A stretch of 64,000 nucleotides of DNA, taken from Undibacterium sp. Jales W-56. GTDB taxonomy: Bacteria; Pseudomonadota; Gammaproteobacteria; Burkholderiales; Burkholderiaceae_D. The stretch is from assembly GCF_025548535.1 (NCBI RefSeq), contig NZ_JAJLQW010000005.1, forward strand, positions 62,001 through 126,000, given 5' to 3'. Shown in pieces: positions 50,982-58,734 of the stretch (positions are counted from its first letter, which is position 1; every line of letters starts with the position of its first letter). A program made the translations under genes and the position numbers. The notes beneath the pieces are model-generated. The model did not search any database. It was not told the origin of the DNA and was given only the letters and a program-made list of their open reading frames with translations.

Positions 50982-53314
50982 ATTCCTTCACTGAGATCGG
51001 AGCGGTGACGCAGGCTGGGACATGGAAGGAGGTGGGGCAGGCGCATCCGCACGAATCCGCGGTCTTGCATGTCTGCGGCAGTGCGACTTACACCGATGAC
51101 ATACCGGAAGTCCAGGGCACCTTGCATGCTGCACTGGGTTTATCGCAAAGAGCGCATGCCAGGATCGTGACGCTGAATCTGGATGCGGTCAGCGCAGCCG
51201 AGGGCGTAGTCGCTGTTTTTACTGCCAAGGATTTTCCCGGCATCAATGATTGCGGACCGATCTTGCATGACGATCCGATTCTGGCGGACGGTGTCGTCGA
51301 GTATGTGGGGCAGCCGATTTTTGTGGTGGCGGCAAGCACCCATGACCTGGCCAGACGAGCCGCGCGCAAGGCGCACATCGTGTATGAGGATTTGCCCGCC
51401 ATCCTCACTCCGCAAGCCGCAAGAGCCGCGCAATCCTTTGTGCTGCCGCCGATGTTGCTGCAACGGGGCAATGTCGCACAAGCGATGGCCGGCGCTGCGC
51501 ATCGCTTGCAAGGACAATTGCAGGTCGGAGGCCAGGAGCAGTTTTATCTCGAAGGTCAAATTGCCTATGCCTTGCCAAAAGAGGGCAGGGCAATGCATGT
51601 GTATTGCTCGACCCAGCACCCGAGCGAGATGCAGCATGTGGTGGCGCATGCCTTGGCGATTCCTTCGCACCAGGTGCAAGTCGAATGCCGGCGTATGGGC
51701 GGCGGCTTCGGCGGTAAAGAATCGCAGTCCGCCTTGTGGGCCGCCAGCGCGGCGCTCTGTGCGATGCATTTGCAGCGGCCAGTCAAACTGCGCGCCGATC
51801 GCGACGACGACATGATGGTGTCCGGCAAACGCCATGAGTTTTATTACGAATACGAGATCGGCTACGATGCACAGGGCTTGATTCTCGCCGCAAAAATCGA
51901 GATGGTGTTGCGGGCGGGTTTTTCCGCCGATTTATCCGGACCGGTAGCAACGCGCGCGGTCTGCCATTTCGACAACGCCTATTATCTGTCCGATGTCGAG
52001 ATCAAGGCGCTGTGCGGTAAAACCAATACCCAGTCGAATACCGCTTTTCGCGGATTTGGCGGTCCGCAAGGTGCGATCGCGATGGAATATGTGATCGATG
52101 ATATTGCGCGCAATCTGGGCAAAGACGCCTTAACAATCCGTAAGTTGAATTTTTATGGACGTGACGATAACGAAGGCCGCAACGTCGCGCATTACGGTCA
52201 AAAAATAGTCGACAATGTGATCCACGAATTAGTCGCGGAGCTGGAGCAAAGCAGCGGGTATCAAGAGCGGCGTGCGGCTATCCTGGCCTTCAACCGGGCC
52301 AGCCCTGTTCTGAAAAAAGGCCTGGCGCTGACGCCGCATAAATTCGGCATCGCGTTCAACGTCACCCATCTGAATCAGGCCGGTGCCCTGGTACACGTCT
52401 ACACCGATGGCTCCGTGCTGGTGAATCACGGCGGCACCGAAATGGGACAGGGCCTGCACACCAAGGTTGCGCAAGTGGTTGCGCATGAACTAGGTATCCC
52501 TTTAGCGCAGGTAAAAATCACCGCAACCGATACCAGCAAAATTGCGAATACCTCAGCAACGGCAGCCTCCACGGGCGCCGATCTGAACGGCAAAGCGGCA
52601 CAGCATGCAGCGCGCCAGATCCGCGACCGTTTGGCGACATTCGCGGCCAGCGTCCTGGGCGGCGATGCGCAAGAGGTGCAATTTTTTGCCGGACAAATTC
52701 TGAGTGACGGCCACAGTATTCGCTTCGCCGATCTGGTGCAAAAAGCCTATCTCGCCCGCGTCCAATTATGGTCCGACGGATTCTATGCGACGCCGCATTT
52801 GCATTGGGATAGCAAGACCATGACCGGTAGCCCGTTCTCGTATTATGCCTACGGTGCGGCGGTGTCCGAAGTGATCGTCGATACGCTGACCGGCGAATGG
52901 AAATTATTGCGTGCCGATCTGCTCTACGATGCCGGTAATGCGCTCAATCCCGCCATCGACATCGGCCAGGTAGAGGGGGCTTTTATTCAAGGCATGGGCT
53001 GGTTGACGACCGAAGAATTATGTTGGGATGCGCAAGGCAAACTGACGACGCATGCGCCATCGACCTATAAAATCCCGGCAATCTCGGACTGTCCTGAGGA
53101 TTTTCGGGTCAAGCTGTTTGATAACCAGAACGTTGCCGATAGCATCCATCGCTCCAAGGCGACCGGCGAGCCGCCTTTATTGCTGCCATTCTCGGTTTTT
53201 TTTGCGATCCGCGATGCCATCGCCAGCGTCGCTGATTACCAGCGCAATCCGCCTTTGCAGGCACCGGCCACCAGCGAAGCAATTTTGCGCGCAATCGACG
53301 CCATTCGGTTTTAA
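50978..53314 (+). CDS. xdhB: Xanthine dehydrogenase molybdopterin-binding large subunit
   Basis: 778 residues with the full-length bacterial XdhB plan. An N-terminal hammerhead domain (SATYTDDIPEVQGTLHAALGLS) precedes the cofactor-binding domain with GGGFGGKESQSA, RADRDDDMMVSGKRHEF, TAFRGFGGPQGAIAMEYV, HGGTEMGQGLHTKVAQV and, near the end, QVEGAFIQGMGWLTTEEL with the active-site glutamate. It hydroxylates purines at the molybdenum centre. Start ATG overlaps xdhA (ATGA), so the two subunits are translationally coupled. A long palindrome and then guaD follow. Confidence 0.96.
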   Translation: MNSFTEIGAVTQAGTWKEVGQAHPHESAVLHVCGSATYTDDIPEVQGTLHAALGLSQRAHARIVTLNLDAVSAAEGVVAVFTAKDFPGINDCGPILHDDPILADGVVEYVGQPIFVVAASTHDLARRAARKAHIVYEDLPAILTPQAARAAQSFVLPPMLLQRGNVAQAMAGAAHRLQGQLQVGGQEQFYLEGQIAYALPKEGRAMHVYCSTQHPSEMQHVVAHALAIPSHQVQVECRRMGGGFGGKESQSALWAASAALCAMHLQRPVKLRADRDDDMMVSGKRHEFYYEYEIGYDAQGLILAAKIEMVLRAGFSADLSGPVATRAVCHFDNAYYLSDVEIKALCGKTNTQSNTAFRGFGGPQGAIAMEYVIDDIARNLGKDALTIRKLNFYGRDDNEGRNVAHYGQKIVDNVIHELVAELEQSSGYQERRAAILAFNRASPVLKKGLALTPHKFGIAFNVTHLNQAGALVHVYTDGSVLVNHGGTEMGQGLHTKVAQVVAHELGIPLAQVKITATDTSKIANTSATAASTGADLNGKAAQHAARQIRDRLATFAASVLGGDAQEVQFFAGQILSDGHSIRFADLVQKAYLARVQLWSDGFYATPHLHWDSKTMTGSPFSYYAYGAAVSEVIVDTLTGEWKLLRADLLYDAGNALNPAIDIGQVEGAFIQGMGWLTTEELCWDAQGKLTTHAPSTYKIPAISDCPEDFRVKLFDNQNVADSIHRSKATGEPPLLLPFSVFFAIRDAIASVADYQRNPPLQAPATSEAILRAIDAIRF

Positions 53315-53352
53315 GATAGCTTGATATTTTTTATAAATTTTTTCCAACAATT

Positions 53353-53412
53353 CCGCAGTATTCATGCGCCTTCCAGGTCAAAATGGCCTTGAAAAGCGCA
53401 TGAATACTGCGG
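53353..53412. promoter_or_regulatory. 60-bp near-perfect palindrome between xdhB and guaD
   Basis: CCGCAGTATTCATGCGC (53353-53369) and GCGCATGAATACTGCGG (53396-53412) are exact 17-bp inverted arms. The 26-bp middle is itself a partial dyad (TTCCAGGTCA/TGGCCTTGAA), so the whole could fold as one long stem. It ends 15 nt before the guaD ATG. There is no T-run. It could be an attenuating or message-stabilising stem or a protein-binding palindrome. Confidence 0.7.
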
Positions 53413-53427
53413 ACTGTAAAGTACACC

Positions 53428-54741
53428 ATGCATGCTCCGAAACAAGTACCAACCCAAGCCTATCGCGCCAGCCTGTTGCATTTCATCGACGATCCGCGAC
53501 TCAATGAGCAGGCGACGCAGTGGCATGAGGACGGTCTGTTAATCGTTCGCGATGGCCGGGTTCAGGCGGCGGGGGATTATGCCAGCTTAAAGCGGACCTT
53601 GGATGATGCTGTCGAGGTTCAACATTTTCCAGGCAAGATCATTGCGCCCGGCTTTATCGACAGCCATATCCATTATCCGCAAACCGACATCATAGGATCG
53701 CCTGCACCAGGCCTGCTGCCCTGGTTGGAGCAGTATACGTTTCCTGCCGAACGGCAATTTCAGGATCCGCATCATGCGAGCGAAGTCGCTGCATTTTTCC
53801 TCGATGAATTGCTCCGCTGCGGCACCACCACAGCGATGGTGTATTGCACCGTGCATCCGGCATCGGTCGATGCCTTTTTTGAGGCAAGTTCCTCACGCAA
53901 TTTACGTATGATCGCCGGTAAGGTGCTGATGGACAGAAATTGCCCGGAATTCCTGCGCGACACCGCTGAAGGCGGCATCCGCGATAGCGAAACCCTGATC
54001 AAAAAATGGCATAACAAGGGACGCCAGTTGTACGCCATCACACCGCGCTTCGCACCGACGTCCAGCGCAGCGCAACTGCAGCTCGCCGGCGAACTCGCAC
54101 GCGCTTATCCAGACACTTTCATACAAACGCATGTCGCAGAAAACCGCGATGAATGTGCCTGGGCGCGCAGCCTGTTCCCGCAGGCACGCAGCTATCTCGA
54201 CATCTATGACGGTTACGGCTTAATGCGGCAACGTGCGATGTACGGGCATTGCATCTGGCTTGACGATGAAGACCGGGCGCGCATGGCAGACACCCGATCC
54301 GCCGTTGCGCTGTGTCCCACATCGAATTTATTTTTGGGTAGCGGCCTGTTTGATTTTAAAAGTGCCGAGGCAGCAGGAATGCATTTGTCGCTAGCCACGG
54401 ATGTCGGCGGCGGCACCTCGTTCTCGATGCTGCAAACCATGAATGAAACCTACAAGGTCGCGCGCATGGGAGGGTGTCATTTACCGGCGACACGACTGTT
54501 TTACCTGGCGACACTCGGCAGTGCCCGCAGCATGCAACTGGAAGGCTGCATAGGTAATTTTGCGAAAGACACGGAAGCGGATTTCATTCTGCTCGACCCG
54601 CAAGCAACACCATTGATGGCACGCCGCACATCGCAGTGCAATTCACTGGAAGAACTCCTGTTCGCCTTAGCGCTGCTGGGCGACGACCGCAGCATCGCCG
54701 CCACGTACGCAGCGGGTAAACAAGTGCATGTGCGAAAATAA
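53428..54741 (+). CDS. guaD: Guanine deaminase
   Basis: 437 residues of the amidohydrolase superfamily. Metal-site motifs: APGFIDSHIHYPQTDIIGS near the start, QTHVAENRDECAWA, AMYGHCIWLDDEDRARM and LATDVGGGTSFSM, in GuaD order, with FPAERQFQDP typical of this enzyme. It deaminates guanine to xanthine, supplying xdhAB immediately upstream. No good Shine-Dalgarno site precedes the ATG; the palindrome at 53353-53412 lies there instead, so its translation or message level may be controlled separately from xdhAB. Confidence 0.95.
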   Translation: MHAPKQVPTQAYRASLLHFIDDPRLNEQATQWHEDGLLIVRDGRVQAAGDYASLKRTLDDAVEVQHFPGKIIAPGFIDSHIHYPQTDIIGSPAPGLLPWLEQYTFPAERQFQDPHHASEVAAFFLDELLRCGTTTAMVYCTVHPASVDAFFEASSSRNLRMIAGKVLMDRNCPEFLRDTAEGGIRDSETLIKKWHNKGRQLYAITPRFAPTSSAAQLQLAGELARAYPDTFIQTHVAENRDECAWARSLFPQARSYLDIYDGYGLMRQRAMYGHCIWLDDEDRARMADTRSAVALCPTSNLFLGSGLFDFKSAEAAGMHLSLATDVGGGTSFSMLQTMNETYKVARMGGCHLPATRLFYLATLGSARSMQLEGCIGNFAKDTEADFILLDPQATPLMARRTSQCNSLEELLFALALLGDDRSIAATYAAGKQVHVRK

Positions 54742-54835
54742 GGCATCAATTATTTCAAGACCATCACACGGAGAAACGCCACGCCCGTCAGAGTTTTGTG
54801 GCCGTGATAAAGCGAAGAAGTAATCTGTAGTCGAT

Positions 54836-54865
54836 ATAAAAAAAGCCCCGGAATTTCCGGGGCTT
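54836..54865 (-). terminator. Terminator after the Oar-like TonB receptor
   Basis: An 11-bp stem AAGCCCCGGAA/TTCCGGGGCTT (54843-54853, 54855-54865) followed on the minus strand by T7. It is almost the same hairpin as the one at 58661-58691. Confidence 0.9.
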
Positions 54866-54922
54866 GTTGTTGTAATTAAAAAATTACAACAATATGCTTT
54901 CAATTAAGCAATGAATTTCCAT

Positions 54923-57900
54923 TTAAAACTTATGGTTATATTCAGCTGTTATCTTCGCAGTCCTTGGCGATGTAACACTTATAACCTGGCCGTAAGTAGC
55001 GCGCAGAACATTACGATTATTAAAACGCTCCTCTACCTTTTGTACCGTTTGAGCATTAAATACATTAAAAATATCTAATCTAAATACTAAACCATCAAGT
55101 TGTGCTGGTTTGTAAGCAAAGTTTAGATCCAAACGGCGATCCCATTCTAAATTACCAACAGTTCCGCGGGGTGACGGTATATTGGCATTCCCTGTGGCTC
55201 CAAAGCAATAAAAATGGGCGGAGTTGTAATTCACACCATACGCTACAGCACGTGGATCAGGGTTAGGGAAGGCACCTTTACAAGAGCGAGGGCGGCCGGC
55301 TGCGAGCAATAAATTACCACCAATCGTGATTTCTTTTGTCAAATCAAAATATCCAAAAGCCTTAATTTGATGGGTACGATCATTTGGTAATTTACCATTT
55401 GCGTAGTACATGATCTCTTTGTAGTCCCAGGTTTGCGTGGTAGCTACGTCAGCTTGCCCTGTTGCTGTGTCTGAAAGCGTTTGACCCTCTGTGTTTCCCT
55501 CACTTCTTGACAGAGTATAGTTCACACGGCCATACCATCCTTTGCGATACGGATGTTCCGCAAATAAATCAATTGCGGTGTAAGTACGTTTAACTTTTTC
55601 AAAGCCCATATCCGCAGCGGTTAAATGCACTCGGGAGTATTTTTTATTGCCATTGAAATCAACCAAGAAATCGTTATCTTCACCTGGATTAAATGCAGCA
55701 CCGGTAAATGCCCAATCATCTGGAACGGTAACATTATTTCGTTTAGCCCAATCTAAGAACGGACGCGAATCGCTATAGTCATCAATAGCTGATTTTAATG
55801 TCCGATAGGTAAACTTGGCCCCAAAGTTCAGATCTGGTGAAAATGCTTTTTCAAATCCGAGAGTAAGTTCGTCTTGAAAACTAGGCTTCAAATTAGTAGA
55901 TGACAGTGTCAGAGGATCTTTAGCTTGCCCACGCTCGTTATTACCAGACAATACGCCAGTGATTTGTGTCAATCCGGTCGGCAATCCGTTGGCATCAGTT
56001 CCAGTGTATGTATAGTACTGGTCGGTATTCAAAGAACCATTGGCTTGGCGCAACGCGACAACAGACGGTAACTGAATAGCGTAACGACCCGCACTACCAA
56101 ATACTTTCAAAGAAGAATCACCATTTACGTCCCACGCAGCAGAAAAACGTGGCGCAATCTGATTTTTCATCTCAATGAACTTGACTTTATCTTGGTTTGA
56201 GTTTGAGAACTGCTCATTTCTCAAACCGGCCGTAATCAAGATATCTTTAGTAATTTGGTATTTATCTTCGATGTATTGCGCAGATTGATCGGCATAGGCG
56301 TTTGAGACAGTAGAACTCAAATTCTTCTGCACATAATAACCCTGTGCTGCCAAGCCACCGAATGGAGTCAAAGCAGGTACCACACCGCCAGTTACGTCTG
56401 TAGGCAGATTTGGGGTCGTTGTTTTTTGATAGATCCAGGTACCACCGCCTGCAGAAGCTTGACCGGCATTCAAGGCTGAAGATTTATTATTGTCTAAACC
56501 TGCACGTAGCAAGTGGCTACCCAATTTATACTCTAAATCAAGGCGCAGAGATTTGACTGTGTCAGTAGAGCCATCAAAATTCAGAGGGCCGCTGAACGAT
56601 TGTGGAGAATTATAATTAAAGCCTGGAACCTGATTATTGGCGTCTGCAGTTACCGCAAACAAATTTGCATTGTAGCCAACGGGTTGGTAGACATGCTTCA
56701 CTTTACTTTGTCCATACAATGCAGTCAAAGTAAGGTTTTCAGTCAAATTGCCAACATAACGCAAAGACTGAACATCTGCACCGTTATCACCGACATTGGC
56801 ATCTGGATCTGATTCTATGTGCTCAGAGGATTTTACAGTGGAGCCAACTGCGCGGGTGGTGTAGTTGTAAGAATAATAGTTATTATCATGCTTAGTTTTA
56901 TCACCGAATACGGAAAGTTCTAGGCGATGATCATCTGTGATATTCCAATCGAATTTACCTAGGTAACGATCAGTTTGGTTTTTCTGTTTGATAAAGCCGT
57001 TTTGAGCCAAAGTAGTAGAGGTTCTACCTTGGAATACTCTATCACTATCATTCCGTGTTGTTTCTGCGGCGACAAACATGAAAAGTTTGTCTTTAATTAT
57101 CGGACCACCTACATACCCACCATAGACTTTTTCTTCCAAAGTATTATCTTCGCGGCGGACTCGCAATGTACCGTCAGTTGCCTTTGTGTTAGCAGCCCCG
57201 ATCACTGGATAATAATAATCTATCGGTTTGGAACGCATAGCCGATGGCGTAATAGAAACGGATGCACCAGTTTCCCAATTATTTGTGCCACTCTTTGTCG
57301 TTATATTGACCACGCCACCAACAGAGCGACCAAATTCAGCACCGAAGCCGCCAACTAATACTTGTGCTTGTGAAATTGCGCCAAAAGGCAGTTCTGATGC
57401 ACCTAGTTGGGATAAAGGATTGGTGACCACCATACCGTTAATATAGTAAGCATTTTCAGATGCTCCACCACCAGCGAATGCCGCACCACCTGCGTAAGTA
57501 GGATCGCCACGAGTAGTATTTGGCGCCAATTGGATAATCGCATTAACGTTTTTTGCGATTGGTAACTTATCCAATTCTTTTGCGGTGAACGTCGCTCCGT
57601 TCGTAGCATTTGATACGTCGATACGGCTGCGACGCGCACTAACCTCAATTGACTGAACACCTGCATTAGCAGCTGCACCAAAATCAGGCTCGACACCTTG
57701 TCCAGCAAGTACCTCTAACTCTGCATTAGCTAAAATTGTTGAATCTTTCAACAATGTTGCCTTGTAATGACCGATAGGTAATGCGGTTGCTTGGTATTTA
57801 CCAGTTGCATCAACTGTGACGGTACGTGTCAAGTTCGTGTCTGTATTTTTCAAGACAACTGTTGTAGCTGATCCAGCAACAACCTTACCATAAACAGTAC

Positions 57901-58024
57901 CTGCCGCATTGGATTGCGCCATTACCGATGGCACAACACCTATAGACAACACACCAACACCAAATGCGACGGTCAGCGCATGCGCGACTATCGTTTTTTT
58001 AAACACAAGATTTTTCTTGGACAT
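54923..58024 (-). CDS. Oar-like TonB-dependent receptor with N-terminal carboxypeptidase-regulatory domain
   Basis: 1033 residues. A signal peptide (about 1-38, ending SVMAQS) is followed by a CarboxypepD_reg-like Ig domain (~40-120, GTVYGKVVAGSATTVVLKNTDTNLTRTVTVDATGKYQATALPIGHY). The plug follows (SRIDVSNATNGATFTAKELDKLPIAKNVNAIIQLAPNTTRGD to FGRSVGGVVNITTKSG) and a long barrel ends ITAEYNHKF. This is the Oar/OmpA-related class, often linked to protein or peptide uptake or adhesion. An AGGA ribosome site precedes the ATG. Its codons look more AT-rich than the purine genes to its left. No TonB system is encoded nearby. Confidence 0.9.
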   Translation of the reverse strand: MSKKNLVFKKTIVAHALTVAFGVGVLSIGVVPSVMAQSNAAGTVYGKVVAGSATTVVLKNTDTNLTRTVTVDATGKYQATALPIGHYKATLLKDSTILANAELEVLAGQGVEPDFGAAANAGVQSIEVSARRSRIDVSNATNGATFTAKELDKLPIAKNVNAIIQLAPNTTRGDPTYAGGAAFAGGGASENAYYINGMVVTNPLSQLGASELPFGAISQAQVLVGGFGAEFGRSVGGVVNITTKSGTNNWETGASVSITPSAMRSKPIDYYYPVIGAANTKATDGTLRVRREDNTLEEKVYGGYVGGPIIKDKLFMFVAAETTRNDSDRVFQGRTSTTLAQNGFIKQKNQTDRYLGKFDWNITDDHRLELSVFGDKTKHDNNYYSYNYTTRAVGSTVKSSEHIESDPDANVGDNGADVQSLRYVGNLTENLTLTALYGQSKVKHVYQPVGYNANLFAVTADANNQVPGFNYNSPQSFSGPLNFDGSTDTVKSLRLDLEYKLGSHLLRAGLDNNKSSALNAGQASAGGGTWIYQKTTTPNLPTDVTGGVVPALTPFGGLAAQGYYVQKNLSSTVSNAYADQSAQYIEDKYQITKDILITAGLRNEQFSNSNQDKVKFIEMKNQIAPRFSAAWDVNGDSSLKVFGSAGRYAIQLPSVVALRQANGSLNTDQYYTYTGTDANGLPTGLTQITGVLSGNNERGQAKDPLTLSSTNLKPSFQDELTLGFEKAFSPDLNFGAKFTYRTLKSAIDDYSDSRPFLDWAKRNNVTVPDDWAFTGAAFNPGEDNDFLVDFNGNKKYSRVHLTAADMGFEKVKRTYTAIDLFAEHPYRKGWYGRVNYTLSRSEGNTEGQTLSDTATGQADVATTQTWDYKEIMYYANGKLPNDRTHQIKAFGYFDLTKEITIGGNLLLAAGRPRSCKGAFPNPDPRAVAYGVNYNSAHFYCFGATGNANIPSPRGTVGNLEWDRRLDLNFAYKPAQLDGLVFRLDIFNVFNAQTVQKVEERFNNRNVLRATYGQVISVTSPRTAKITAEYNHKF

Positions 58025-58505
58025 GTGATTTCCTAATTATGTAAATCAATAAGACGTTGCACAACATCGTGCCGATAAAACTGGTCGTCATTGCAACTTG
58101 CATGACGGGCGAACCCGCTTTCAAGCGAACACCTTCCTTACGAATACCTCTTCCAGAATCGATTTATAACACTTGCAATAAGTGTTTCTTTTGTAATTTA
58201 ATGTAAATAAGATCGTTTTTTTGACCTTGTTTATGTAAATTATTCTGTCAAAAAATACTCATCTCACATGGAAACATCTCGAGTGTATTAGTGTCAACAT
58301 TAGCTTTTTGCAGATTCTCAAAAAAACAACACTCATTTCGGAACTAAAAAATGACCAAATCTTTATTTGGCATTATTTTTGTACGGCGAAACAAATCATT
58401 GTTTTGTGCATGAATTCTTTTTATTCCTGATATAGCAAAATTATATTTTTGAAATTACTGAAAAATTTGAAATTAATTTGACTCACTTATTAATCATTGT
58501 TAATT

Positions 58506-58520
58506 TTGCCAAATTGGCAA
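58506..58520. promoter_or_regulatory. Dyad TTGCCAA-A-TTGGCAA in the receptor intergenic region
   Basis: A perfect 7+7 palindrome with one central base, far (about 480 bp) upstream of the Oar-like receptor start. It shares the TTGGCA/TGCCAA core with the dyad upstream of xdhA. A regulator-binding role is conjecture. Confidence 0.35.
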
Positions 58521-58660
58521 TGCATTTAACCGTGAGGTTGATAACACCACTAGTCAGTCGATGTTCTCTTTTGGTGCGAAATTTATTTTCTTTAGTTGCT
58601 ATTTAGATATGATGTATTCAATCTGATTATTAGTAAAACTCTTCGATCTGTCATGCCAAA

Positions 58661-58691
58661 TAAAAAAAGCCCCGGAACTTCCGGGGCTTTT
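58661..58691 (-). terminator. Terminator after the 58.7-61.6 kb TonB receptor
   Basis: GCCCCGGAA..TTCCGGGGC stem with a T-run on the minus strand. The stem matches that at 54843-54865 apart from the loop base. Confidence 0.9.
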
Positions 58692-58734
58692 AATTTAAGT
58701 GGATGAAACTATATCCAGTCAAACAATTTCTGTA

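Larger units (their letters stand above)
58025..58734. other. 710-bp AT-rich region between two TonB receptors
   Basis: No gene. It contains the promoter/leader of the Oar-like receptor, a small hairpin AACACTT/AAGTGTT (58168-58186), the perfect dyad TTGCCAA-A-TTGGCAA (58506-58520) and the terminator of the next receptor (58661-58691). The length is unusual for this otherwise compact region. Confidence 0.55.
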
